From Gautieria morchelliformis (Eukaryota > Basidiomycota > Agaricomycetes > Gomphales > Gomphaceae), in NCBI GenBank assembly GCA_015179125.1, contig WHVA01000162.1, positions 62,001-126,000 of the forward strand: a DNA stretch of 64,000 nt, written 5' to 3'. The translations under genes were made by a program, and so were the position numbers. Under the pieces are notes generated by a model, which was not told the origin of the DNA, did not search any database, and worked only from the letters and a program-made list of their open reading frames with translations. Shown piece after piece: positions 1-10,066 of this stretch (positions are counted from its first letter, which is position 1; each line of letters starts with the position of its first letter).

Positions 1-1
1 T

Positions 2-1409
2 AAGCATCTCGGTGATAGTTCTGACCCGAGATGGACGCAAACTGAGGACGGTTTCCTCCACCTCGATGGCGGCATGTACGTTCCCGATGCCAACGATCTC
101 CGGCTCCGAGTACTCCTGTACAAACATGATCATGTACTCTCAGGACATTTCGGTCAAAACAAGACCTTAGAACTCATCAGACGGGAATATACATGGCCTG
201 CACTTCGGTCTTTTGTTATCGACTTTTGCAAGTCCTGCACTACTTGCTTGCATTCAAAGTCACAGCGTCATAGGCCTTACGGCTCCCTGCAGCAGCTTCC
301 GATACCCGAGCAGCCTTGGAATTCCATCTCCATGGATTTCATTGAACAGTTGCCAGTGTCTTCAGGATTCACTGCAATCCTTGTAGTAGTTTGCCGCTTA
401 ACCAAAGAGTGCATATTCATCCCGACCCACGACACAGTCACATCCGCAGACCTCGCCCGCCTGTTCATCTTGCACCTTTTCTCGAAGCACGGTGTCCCCA
501 GCCATGTGACATCTGAACGAGGTTCGGAATTCATTTCACACTTTTTCGGTTCCTGCGCAAGGCTCTCGACAGGAAACTGCATTTCACCTCGAGATATCAT
601 CCCGAAGGCGATGGTCAAACCGAACGTGTCAACCAAACTCTGGAACAGTACCTTGGTGTGTATTGCAATTATCAACAGGACAATTGGTCCGAATTGCTAC
701 CACTCGCCGAGTTTGCATACAACAATGCTCCCAGTGCAACTACTGGCATATCACCCTTCTTTGCCAACAAGGGATACAACCCGAACCTCACAGTTCACCC
801 TGAATGGGACCTCACATCCTTCCGAGCCCAAGACTGCGCAGTTGACCTTGACCAACTTCACACTGCCCTGAAAGAGCAAATTAAATCCACTCAATCTCGG
901 TATCAGGTCTCGGCCGACGCACGTCGCGCTCCTGCTCCGAGTTTGCGATAGGATCCTCCGCATTTGTCAAAGTGCAGTTCTTCCAGACAACCCGGCCCTC
1001 GAAGAAACTGGCTGAAAAGTACCTCGGCCCCTTTGAGATTATTGGCCAGGCCGGATCCCGAGCTTACATTCTACGCCTGCCGGATAACCTTCGGGCAGTC
1101 CACCCGGTCTTTCATGTCTCCATGCTCGAACCCGCAATCCCAAATGCCATCCTGAACCAGGTTCAGTCTCTGCCGCCTCCAGTTGAGATCGACGGTGAGA
1201 CCGGGTATGAGATTTCCGAGATTCTTGATTCCAAGATTGACCGACGCCGTAGACCCTGTAACCTCCTGTACCTTGTCCATTGGGCTGGTTATGAAGGTAC
1301 CGATGAAGAGACATCATGGGTCCTTGCGACTGAGCTGGGCCATGCAGCCGATATCATGACTGACTTTCACTCGGCCCCACATGCCAAGCCTGGACCATGG
1401 GTTCCCTGA
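2..1409 (+). pseudogene. gypsy pol C-terminal part: integrase plus chromodomain, frameshifted
   Basis: Integrase catalyses insertion of the element's cDNA; the chromodomain directs it to chromatin. The frame is open from base 2. An HHCC zinc-binding module (H-x-x-x-x-H followed by CKSCTTC, about 110-270) precedes a catalytic core with the first Asp in SMDFIEQLP and the second-Asp region reading SERG where SDRG is usual, so a catalytic Asp appears lost. The frame shifts near 555, continues as the E-containing stretch through NNAPSATTGISPF, shifts again near 938, and resumes as KLAEKYLGPFEII and HPVFHVSMLEP. The C-terminus (about 1190-1360) is a chromodomain with YLVHWAGYEGTDEETSW. The stop at 1407-1409 falls where a chromovirus pol normally ends. 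Two frameshifts plus the lost Asp make it non-functional. Confidence 0.88.
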
Positions 1410-1840
1410 ACCCGAGCTTCGGCTCCCCGTTTCCTTTCTCTCATTTAATGGTCACTTTCTTAGTTAGACAAAAAAACACAAAAAAACACTCTTTTGCTAT
1501 GTTTTTATCTCGGCCGTTTTTCCGAATAGCTACGCTTGTAGTTCTTGGCTTTCCCCTCTTTCCCTGTCTGTCATTTCACTTCCGTTCCCAATCCCAATCC
1601 CAAAAACAAAAAGTACCAAGAAAAAAGATTCACATTAGTATAGAAAAACACCAAAACATTAGTTAGTTGTCTTCCATACTCTCATCCTCACCCGCTCCCG
1701 CACCCTCTTCCCTGTCATCCTGCTCGTCTTCCTTGTCCCCGTTTTCCAGGTTCCGAATCCGATCCCAAGCCCACTCCCGCTTTTCCCTCTGCCTCATCCC
1801 TCTCCTTTCCTTTTCCGGCCTCAAGGTGATTCTGCTCACC

Positions 1841-3007
1841 TTACTCCTTTTTCCCCTGAACCCAAACCTGAATCCGCACCCAAACCCCTAGCCACATCAA
1901 ACCCGCCCCAATCCGAACGTGTCCCCATCCATAAAGATGTGTTCTCGGCTGCCGTGGCCACAACTCCAACTGCTTGTTTAACTGGGAATTGTGCCGCTCA
2001 ATCCGCTGCACAAAATCTAGTACGCCCTGAAGCAAATGGTTTCTCCATTCAAGTTGCTCGCTCTGCCGAGTCAACAGACCGCTCACCATCCGGGAGACCT
2101 CTGCTCCTGAAAGCCCATTGGGCGGTAAGCCCTTAATCCCGGCCCCCGATGGGCCTGTACGGATGTCCACCATTGGAATGGCTCCCAACAGTTTGACCGG
2201 TGACACCTTGGCCTTCTTCGGCCCCGGTCCCTGGGTCGCGTCCTCATCCTTCCGCTTCCACTTCCCATCCAGGAAGCTGCACCGGACCTTCCGGTCCACG
2301 CACTGCTAACAGGCAGTCTTTTTTCCGTGTAGGCACCGGGTCTGGCGACGCCTGCATGCGTCACAAGGTTCACGCTAAAAGACATAAGTCAAAAAATAAC
2401 CAAACCGCCCTGACCCAAGGACTCACTCACCTCTTCATCAGACTTGTCTGATTCCTCGGTCATTTTCCATTTACGAGAGCCCGAGGCTTTCGGCTTTCCC
2501 TTGGCCACACTCCTCTCGGCTGGGTGCTTCATAGCAAGAATCTGCGCTTGCACGGTGGCCGAATCCAATGTGAACGGCTCAGGCAACGGAATGTGGATAT
2601 TCTGATCCACATCGGCTTGTCGAATTGTTTCAGGTTCCAGCATTTCAATCAGCCGCTGGCGCTCACATTCGAAAACTGGCCCTTTTGGTTTCCGAGCCTC
2701 GTTGGCTTTTGCCTTCAAAACCCGCCTCTCTTCCTCCCGAGCCTCCTCGGCTTTCCGTGCCTCTTCAGCTTTTTTTTGCCTCTTCTGCGATCCGCGCGGC
2801 TTTGGCCTGCAATTTCTGTTCCGCTTCGGCTTTTTTGGCATCCTCCCGCTGTTTCTTCTCTGCTGCAGCTTTGCGCTCCTGTGCAAGTCGCCGCTTTTCC
2901 TGCAGTTCCCTCATCTGCTCTGCCGCTTCATGCTCAGCCCGCGCAAGCTCCGCATCGACTTCATCCACCTTGTCGACCTCGATAGGGATTTCATGTGTCT
3001 CTGACAT
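1841..3007 (-). pseudogene. antisense gene inside the gypsy element: charged coiled coil plus Zn(II)2Cys6-like cluster
   Basis: Unrecognised as a named gene. Reading the minus strand from an ATG at 3007 (MSETHEIPIEV), the protein begins with about 110 residues of Ala/Glu/Lys/Arg-rich heptad-like sequence. A run of eight A's near 2771-2778 shifts the frame by one (seven would keep it open). The frame runs to KSDEE and then a GTGAGT...TTTTAG intron (2375-2430, 56 nt, phase 0). The next exon spells C-x2-C-x6-C-x7-C-x2-C-x6-C, the spacing of a fungal Zn(II)2Cys6 DNA-binding cluster, but an in-frame TAG (2306-2308) sits between the fourth and fifth cysteines. A second predicted coiled coil (about 1960-2090) and a stop at 1841 follow. 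An upstream ATG at 3127 is possible, but MSETHE fits the charged start better. The DNA-binding role is inferred from the cysteine pattern only. Confidence 0.7.
2375..2430 (-). other. intron in the antisense gene
   Basis: On the minus strand the donor is GAG|GTGAGT and the acceptor is TTTTAG|CGTGAA. The length (56 nt) is typical for basidiomycetes. Splicing is phase 0 and joins the acidic KSDEE tail directly to REPCDAC of the zinc cluster. This is the main evidence that the antisense frame was once an expressed gene. Confidence 0.72.
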
Positions 3008-3140
3008 TGATCCGTGAAATTGATGATGATGGGAGAAGACAAGAAGCAGAAACAAAACAAAGCTTATGTAACTACCCCGACCCGGTGATCTCTGGGATCT
3101 CGCTGATGGCCTCATGGGTTCGGCCATAAGGGGGAGGTAC

Positions 3141-3587
3141 TGTTACGACCCGTTCCCGGATCCGGACCGAAACTCAGCTTCGGCTCTTGTTCAGGAACCT
3201 CAGGTATATCTCAGCTCCCTTTGGGGTTCCCTTTGCACTTCCCATCACCCCTGATTCCCTTATTAACTAGTTCCCCATTTGTCTGCCCCTTGTTTCCCCT
3301 GACCGTTGATCCCATCATGTTCTCTTTGCAACCCTGCATGCTACTTTACTATATAGACCTCCAGTCCATGTACAGTAGCTCCTCAGTTCAGATATCAAAT
3401 TAGCTTATCCTACTTGAGACCCTTTGCTTGCTATCGAAACCTGTATCTCGGCTTATATCCGAGACAGATCCTCAAATTAGGGCGGAGCATAGAGTGGGCG
3501 CAACCCAAGAGGTTGAAGCCAAGCCTTCCAACCCGAAACCCTTTCGGGCTAGTATAGCCAAACTGCGGTACGAACACAACCTTAACA
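3141..3587 (+). repeat. 3' LTR of the gypsy element (447 bp)
   Basis: It begins TGTTACGACCC directly after the polypurine tract and ends CTTAACA, giving the inverted termini TGTTA/TAACA. A TATA-like stretch (ctatatag, 3349-3357) lies where an LTR promoter would be. The flank starts abruptly in the minisatellite at 3588. Confidence 0.85.
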
Positions 3588-4792
3588 GGTAGCGTACCGT
3601 GTAGCCGACAGGGTAGTGTATGGGGTAGTGCACATGGTAGCATAAAGGGTAGCGTATGGGATAGCATGGTAGTGTATGGGGTAGCCCACAGGGTACATTA
3701 TAGGGTAGGTACAGGGTAGCTCACAGGATAGTGTACCGCATAGGGGGTAGCGTAAAGGGTAGTGCACAGGGTGGCACACAGGGTGGTGTATGGGGTAGTG
3801 CACATGGTAGTGTACAGGGTAGCGCATAGGGTAGCATACAGGGTAGCATACAGGGTAGCGTACAGGGTAGCATACAGGGTAGGGTATGGGGTAGCATATA
3901 GGGTAGTGTACTGGGTAGCTCACAGGATAGCGTACCGCATAGGGGGCAGTGTAAAGGGTAGTGCACAGGGTGGCACACGGGGTAGTGTATGGGGGGTGCA
4001 CATGGTAGTGTACAGGGTAGGGCATAGGGTAGCGTACAGGGTAGCATACAGGGTAGGTACGGGGTAGCATACAGGGTAGTGTCCTCGGTAGTGTACAGGG
4101 TAGCATATGGGGTAGCGTATGGGGTAGCATACAATGTAGCCCACAGGGTAGTGTCTGGTAGCACACATAATAGCATACAGGGTGGCATACAGGGTAGTGC
4201 ATGAGGTAGCCCACAGGGTACATTATAGGGTAGCGTACAGGGTAACTCATGGGGTAGCGTACAGGGTAGCTCACGGGTAGCGTACCACGTAGCCAACAGG
4301 GTAGTGTATGGGGCAGCATGGTAGTGTATGGGGTAGCCCACCGGGTACCTTGTAGGGTAGCGTACAGGGCAGCTCACAGGATAGCATACCGCATAGGGGG
4401 TGGCATAAAGGGTAGTGCACAGGGTGGCACACAGGGTAGTGTATGGGGTAGTGCACATGGTAACATACAGGGTAGCACACAGGGTAGCATACTGGCTAGC
4501 ATACAGGGTTGTGCACAGGATAGCGCACAGGGTACTGCCCCAGGTGGTGGACATGGTAGTGTATGGGGTAGCACACAGGGTATGTTATAGGGTAGCGTAC
4601 AGAGTAGCTAACAGGGTAGCGTGCTGCATTGCACACAGGGCAGTGTATGGTGTAGCAAACAAGGTAGTGTACAGGGTAGCATATCGGGTAGCCCACAAGG
4701 TTGCTTACAGGATAGCATACAGGGTAGGGCACAGGGTAGTGTACTGGTTAACATACAGGGTAGTATACATGGTATTGTACTGGGTGGTGCAA
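3588..4792. repeat. 12-bp minisatellite, about 100 units
   Basis: Degenerate tandem copies of a 12-mer of the type gtagcatacagg (variants gtagcgtacagg, gtagtgtatggg) fill the whole interval. Because 12 is divisible by 3, several frames stay open and the minus strand translates as a Tyr-Pro-Val-x repeat of 200-280 residues. There is no start context, domain or flanking gene to suggest real coding. The array begins at the base after the LTR end, so the retrotransposon either inserted at its edge or the array expanded from that junction. Confidence 0.93.
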
Positions 4793-4959
4793 AGCACCGA
4801 GGAGGTGCGGGCACCAAATGCCGCAGAGGAGTACAGACTGCACAGGAACATCGGATGTTGTGGAATGATGACAGAACACCATTCCAAGCAGGTATGCTTA
4901 ATCAGCTGCCCCATACAGAGACAGTGGCCCAATCACCAAGAGTAGCATTATGCTATGCA

Positions 4960-5480
4960 AGAGAAACTTAATTTCTATTTTCTATTGAGCTCCATGACAC
5001 GACCAGCTGATTACTATCTTGACACCATGTAGACAGGAGCTTTGTATAGTAGGTACAAGACTCTATTCCAAAGCCTAACACCCCTGTCATTATCCCCATC
5101 TTTTTCATGGCTTTATGCCTACAAATAGTCACCCCTTTAGTTACACATAGTTTTTCGACCCATTTACCCATTATCCTGAACACTGGTAGTTATCACTATT
5201 ATAGTATAAGTAGCTACCACAAATGTATGAATTGATTATCCAGAATTTACTGTCACCCCCTGAAGTATCTGTAGTCTTGTTTAATAGCTACAGAACTTAG
5301 ATGTCGATAGTTTTCTTCAATTCTTCGTTGGAAGTCTACTATTATTGTCTACTCTAAACTATCTCAAAAAGCGAAGCGTTTTGAGACAGCTGTCCTCTAG
5401 ATCGAGACCATTTCTCCATTAACGTGGTCACATGCCACATCAGTGCCAGACACGCCTTGGAGAGCTTAGTCAGCACATAG
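4960..5480 (+). repeat. diverged relative of the 904-bp hairpin-rich element
   Basis: Blocks such as the stretch around gtataagtagctacca and tcaccccctgaagta, and the downstream gcttagtcagc box, occur in the same order as in 6893-7796, with many differences. The outer ends are not recognisable. No coding potential was seen here or in 4793-4959. Confidence 0.55.
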
Positions 5481-5594
5481 CGAAAGGGCAGATATAGCGG
5501 TCCCAGCCGCTTGGGGGGAGTCTGGGTAGCCACGGTGCTAATTAGATGAGCCAAGAAACCCCCTAATAACCAAAGCTTGATATTTTTCAAAGAG

Positions 5595-6130
5595 ATTTTT
5601 CACAAAGAAACCCTTAAAAAACCCCTAAAAAACCCTTAAAAAACCCTTAAAAAACCCTTAAAAAACCTTGAAAAAAACTTTGAATTTCTTTACAATTTTC
5701 TGACATTTATTTTTACAATATTTTCCTGATTTTCTTCCTCAAAAAATTCTAAAAAAACCATAAATTTCATTAGAATTTTTACCTTTGGAAAACCTCAGTT
5801 TCTTAAGGATTTTCATACCAAAAAAACCCTAATAAAAACTTTAAATTTTTCCAAAATTTTTGGCTATTTTTATTACAATATTTTCAAGATTTTTTACCCC
5901 AAAAAATCTTGAAAAAAAAAAAAACAAAATTTTCAGAGAGTTTCTTGATTCATAAACATCTAGAAACTTTGAATTTTTTTGTGTTTTTTAAAAGTTTTTT
6001 GAACTTTTTTGGGATTGAGAAATTCTTAAAAAACTGAAGATTTTTTTAAAGTTTTTTTTATATAAAAAACACTCAAAAATTTTGGAAAATCTTCAAAGTT
6101 TTTTCACAGTTTTTTTGGACCAAAAAACCT
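5595..6130. repeat. AT-rich low-complexity stretch with cccttaaaaaa tandem units
   Basis: About seven copies of a roughly 11-bp unit (cccttaaaaaa) at 5605-5670 are followed by long A and T runs. No gene is supportable. It ends where the eIF3c inverted repeat begins. Confidence 0.8.
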
Positions 6131-6146
6131 TACAATGCCTCCAGTG

Positions 6147-6786
6147 TATTTAGCTTGGCTGCCAGCCAGTGTCCAAACCGGCTAAGCCGGCAGCCGTTGA
6201 CTAAGCCTGGTAACGGAGTTACGTCATACATTCCATGAAAGTCCCATCTTAAGCTGCACCATTGCGCGATGATCTCGCCATGGAATCAACACTTATGACG
6301 AGGCTCCCACACCCTCTGCTAACCCTGTGGCTACACCAGCCAGGGGCATGTCTCGTTTTGTACGAACTGGTGGTTCAGACGATTCATCCAGACATGATCA
6401 AGAAGATGAGCAGGAGGATGAAGATGATGTAAAAAGGATTGTCAAAAGCGCAAAGGATAAGCGGTTGGAAGAAATGGAAGGCACGGGCAAGGCAATAGAT
6501 AATGCCTTAAAAATCAATCACTGGGTGGCTATTTCGAATGGTGCGTCGCTTCAAGGGCCTCTTGCAGATTCTGACTTTTAAACAGAATTTGACAGACTTG
6601 TCCACCTTGCTCAAAGACAGACCAAGGTTGCCGAACAAATACCTGATTTCTATATCCGTACACTTTTGGGTCTCGAGGATTCTCTTAATAATGCTATGGC
6701 AAAGGAGAAAGAGGCTAAGAAAAAAATGAACCATAGCAATTCCCGAGTGCTCAATGGAACGAAGCAAAAGGTGGGAGATCAACAAA
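6147..6786 (+). pseudogene. captured eIF3c (NIP1) 5' fragment, left arm of an inverted repeat
   Basis: eIF3c is a core subunit of translation initiation factor 3. From the ATG at 6348 the frame reads [14 protein letters not shown], then an acidic stretch, then [19 protein letters not shown] and AISN, all characteristic of the eIF3c N-terminus. After a frameshift near 6540 another frame gives KVAEQIPDFYIRTLLGLEDSLNN and KEAKKKMNHSNSRVLNGTKQK, again eIF3c-like. The copy lacks part of the acidic segment kept in the right arm. It includes about 200 bp upstream of the ATG. Homology stops at 6786 with ATCAACAAA. It is a pseudogene: the frame is broken and the remaining exons are absent. Confidence 0.8.
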
Positions 6787-6838
6787 CTTCAAGCTGGCAT
6801 TGACAAGCTGCATAGAGCTTGTCAATGCCAGCTTGAAG
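6787..6838. repeat. perfect 23-bp inverted repeat with 6-nt loop
   Basis: 6787-6809 (cttcaagctggcattgacaa and three more) is exactly complementary to 6816-6838 around the loop gcatag. It begins at the breakpoint of the left eIF3c arm, as expected for a foldback repair or template-switch product. Confidence 0.95.
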
Positions 6839-6892
6839 CATTGGTCTCAGATGTGATTTTGCAGGTTCCTCACACATACATGGCCAAGCACT

Positions 6893-7796
6893 TGTTAGAA
6901 TAAATAGATAGCTATATCAAACATTATTCTAAGGTCTATACAATCGTCTAACTGAGCTAACATCTGGGAGAAATAATCCATGCACCAGTCACAGTGCCTG
7001 CCCTGGAAAGCAGGCACCTGGGCCCTGGTCAGAAGAAATATTGCTATGGGACTAATAGTCCCATACAGGGACATCAGACACGATGGAGATTACAGTATAC
7101 AGTCCTATCTATGGACATACTGAATAGCTACCTCAGGAGAGAGGTACAGAGATGGCAAATGCCTTGCCAAGGCTGCTGTAGGCACACAGCACAGGGCACA
7201 CATGATTTCTTTTCTATTCTATTCCCCTGACCAGCTACACTGATTACGAGCTATATTACATGTTGAAAGGGGCTTTGTACATTGCTCCAAGGTCCCAGCT
7301 TAGATACTTGTCAGTAGGACAAGTATCCCCATCATTGTTCCTGTTCCACAGCTGTATGCAGCCTGTGGAGCATTTCCACATTATCCTGACCCATTCTATC
7401 ACTATCTTGAACACTGGTAGTCACTACTATTTTAGTATAAGTAGCTACCATAAATGTACGAACAAAACATCCAGAATTACTGTTTCACCCCCTGAAGTAA
7501 CTGCAGACTTGTTTGATAGCTACAGAGCTTATTTCTTGATAGATTTCTCTAATTCTTTGTTGAGAGTCTACTATAACTGGCTACACTATACTGTTCCGAA
7601 AGCGAAAGCTTCAGACCCCTTGTTCCTCTGTTCTCACCTGTTTCTTCCTCGACTCGGTCACGTGACCTACATCAATCAGTGACGCACTTGCTCCACAGAG
7701 CTTAGTCAGCTAACGCATATACTGTGCACAGGGATGCACGAACCCTGAGTCATCACATATATCAATTCTGATATATCTGATCTATTATCCCTAAAA
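6893..7796 (+). mobile_element. 904-bp hairpin-rich non-autonomous element, TSD GCACT
   Basis: It starts TGTTAGAATAA and ends TTATCCCTAAAA, and is flanked by exact GCACT copies (6888-6892 and 7797-7801). The two ends are imperfect inverted repeats of each other (TGTTAGA-ATAAATAGAT against TTTTAGGGATAA-TAGAT). The interior has no long conserved ORF but several exact hairpins: 6994-7017 (7-bp stem), 7045-7065 (10-bp stem), 7161-7173 and 7303-7327 (10-bp stem, 5-nt loop). The same ends and hairpins recur in the minus-strand copy 22140-28718, also with a 5-bp duplication. A 5-bp duplication and TG start suit a solo LTR, but the 3' end is not CA, so the class is open. Confidence 0.8.
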
Positions 7797-7799
7797 GCA

Positions 7800-9208
7800 C
7801 TCAGAAGGAAATCGAATGCTGGGACAACGCAGGCAAGCACAGGGGTCGACTCCGAGCACATTACAGACTGTAGCGCATGTGCAGGCTGATATCATGAAAT
7901 CATTGAAGATTGTGGTTTCAACAGAGCATAGTGTACATACCTCCAGTATCTCCTTGATGCTTTCCAGTACTTTCCACTCACATGGCGTAAGTCTACTCTT
8001 GAAAAGCTTGGTGATGATGCCAGGGTTAAGATATACTCGGATCGGCTTGAGAGTGTACATGGATATGAGGTATTGGTAACCTCGAGCAACCTTTCCAGGA
8101 TATTGGTCTGTACTGCTTGATCCATGTTCTGACAGTCAAGTTGATCAGTCTTATGCCACAATGAAGCCTTAAGCTGAATACAACCTTTACCACGGCTTTT
8201 CTGTACAGTCTGGAGATTTTTAAAGACACTGTCAGGGGTAAAGTCTAAAGCCTTGCCGCCTTTGCCGACACTGGTGAAGTCGCCACCTTCATCCCCCTCC
8301 TCTTCGACATCAACCTTCACAGCTTTCTTCTGCTTGAGCTACTGCGGGTCCAGTGACAGCTGCAGCATATTCATGCTCGAACCCTTCTGGATCCTGAGCA
8401 TTATATCTGGTCAACTTGTGATTGCTAAATAAATAAATGATTCAGGCATACCTCCTGGAAAGGTTTGATATCTGCCTTGTATTCTTTGTTGATCTCCCAC
8501 CTTTTGCTTCGTTCCATTGAGTGCTTAGGAATTGCTAAGGTTCATTTTTTTCTTAGCCTCTTTCTCCTTTGCCATAGCATTATTAAGAGAATCCTCGAGA
8601 CCTGAAAGTGTACGGATATAGAAATCAGGTATTCGTTCGGCGACCTTGGTCTGTCTTTGAGCAAGGTGGACAAGTTTGTCAAATTCTGTTTAAAAGTCAG
8701 AATCTGCAAGAGGCCCTTGAAGTGACGCACCATTCGAAATAGCCACCCAGTGATTGATTTTTAAGGCATTATCTATTGCCTTGCCCGTGCCTTCCATTTC
8801 TTCCAACCACTTATCCTTTGCTCTTTTGACAATCCTTTTTACATCGTCTTCATCCTTGTGCTCATCTTCTTGATCATGTCTGGACCGGGATACCTTTTTC
8901 TGCGGCTGGGCCGCATCTCCATCGCTGTCACTTTCATCATCATCAGCACTTTCTGATTCTGAGCTGGAATTGTCTGAACCAGCAGTTCATAGGAAACGAG
9001 ACATGCCCCTGGCTGGTGTAGCCGCAGGGTTAGCAGAGGGCGTGGGAGCCTCATCATAAGTGTTGATTCCATGGCGAGATCATGGTGCAATGGTGCAGCT
9101 TAAGACAGGACTTTCATGGAATGTATTATGTAACTCCGTTACCGGGCTTCTTAGTCAACGGCTGCTGGCTTAGCCAGTTTGGACACCAGCTGGCAGCCAA
9201 GCTAAATA
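7800..9208 (-). pseudogene. captured eIF3c (NIP1) fragment, right arm plus downstream exons
   Basis: On the minus strand the ATG at 9004 gives MSRFL, then TGA (8987-8989) where the left arm has CGA, then a long Ser/Glu/Asp-rich segment, [14 protein letters not shown] and the same domain as the left arm. Beyond 8485 this copy continues past the left arm's end: NKEYKADIKPFQE, a possible intron, QDPEGFEHEYAAAV, DEGGDFTSVGKGGKALDFTP, SVFKNLQTVQKSRGK and NILERLLEV, all in the order found in eIF3c proteins. Several frameshifts interrupt it. The part homologous to the left arm is 8485-9208. Sequence below about 7950 is only weakly eIF3c-like. Intron-like gaps suggest a genomic rather than cDNA source, but this is not certain. 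Confidence 0.78.
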
Positions 9209-9629
9209 ATGCTCAACCACAACCAAAGAGCTGGCGCGGGTCGGTTAATAAGGAGCTCGGCTGCCGGCTTAAGCCAAACCGAGCGGAGCTGCCGGCAACA
9301 CTAGGTGATATGTGCGATGACATGATCAGTCTATTTATATACACACACTGTATCTCACTCTTGGCAGCATTGTTGTGTAATTGACTATCATGTAGTGTGC
9401 ACACCCTGGACATGTAGGTCAAAGACGCTTACAAATGAGAAGTGAAGACTTCGTTCAATTCGATGTCTAACAGCAGCCTTCCCTCACTGCCTTAAATACC
9501 CATCTCGCTTTGGTCTTTTGCTCGACAGTCCTGTCGTTGCTCCCAAACATTTTCCCACTCTCCTCAACATACTGACCTCTTGCTCCCTTTCCATCCAAGA
9601 TCTTTCAGAGTTGACTCGGATATGGACGA
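9209..9629. other. no supportable gene
   Basis: This is flank of the eIF3c inverted repeat. A TATA-like tatttatatac (9332-9342) and pyrimidine-rich DNA precede the gag relic and could be remains of its LTR and leader, but no boundary can be defined. Confidence 0.4.
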
Positions 9630-10061
9630 CACGGGGATTGGTAATGGATCCGACGTGTTGAGCTCTATAGCGTATATCCACTGGGCCCTATCCTTTTTCA
9701 AGTCTGGATGGGCCGCACACTTTGCCAACTGGGTGCTGTGCTCCAAAGAAAAATCCTGAGCCTTGCACTCTGGGACCTGGGTGGACTTTGAGAAGGAATT
9801 CGTCGACCAGTTCTGCCCAAGGAACAAGCAGATCACACCCCTCACCAAGCTTGAAGGAACTGGTGCCACCAGTCCAAGGATCTGATCAATGACTACATCA
9901 ATTGGTTCCAAGAGCTGATTAATCTAGTGAAGTATGGCAATGACAAGATGAAAGCATTAAGTTCCTCCAAGGATTGGACCTGGGCCTGAAGAACAAGGTC
10001 ACCTTCTAGGCAGCATGCCAGACTTTGATGACCTGAAGCGATAGTATGAGGTCACTTGGAA
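9630..10061 (+). pseudogene. Ty3/gypsy gag relic
   Basis: Broken translation recalls fungal gypsy capsid: ALSFFKSGWAAHFANWVL, then TWVDFEKEFVDQFCPRNKQ and TKLEGT, a Retrotrans_gag-type pattern, followed by a PDFDDLKR block. At least five stops or shifts disrupt it. It is cut by the solo LTR at 10067. Confidence 0.72.
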
Positions 10062-10066
10062 GAGCT

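Larger units (their letters stand above)
1..3587 (+). mobile_element. Ty3/gypsy LTR retrotransposon, 3' part (runs off the left edge)
   Basis: The order is integrase, chromodomain, a long non-pol segment with an antisense gene, a purine-rich tract (AAGGGGGAGG, 3129-3138) and a 3' LTR. The chromodomain after the integrase places it with chromovirus-type Ty3/gypsy elements. The pol part is broken by frameshifts, so this copy is not autonomous. The 5' LTR, gag, protease and reverse transcriptase would lie left of position 1. The unusual point is that about 1.7 kb between the end of pol and the LTR holds an oppositely oriented, intron-containing gene. Confidence 0.88.

Noticed and set aside
277-675. 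Minus-strand frame opposite the gypsy integrase
   Set aside because: Shadow of the integrase coding strand with no domain, intron or conservation signal, unlike the antisense gene at 1841-3007.
3582-4945. Long open frames of 100-280 codons across both strands
   Set aside because: They are translations of the 12-bp minisatellite; the period is a multiple of three, so openness carries no coding information.
5605-5670. cccttaaaaaa units as interstitial telomere repeat
   Set aside because: The unit length and sequence do not match TTAGGG-type repeats; it is simple A-rich expansion.
7791-8060. hAT transposase similarity (LTPCEWKVLE)
   Set aside because: The flanking minus-strand sequence reads as eIF3c in order, and the hAT resemblance is limited to a few residues.
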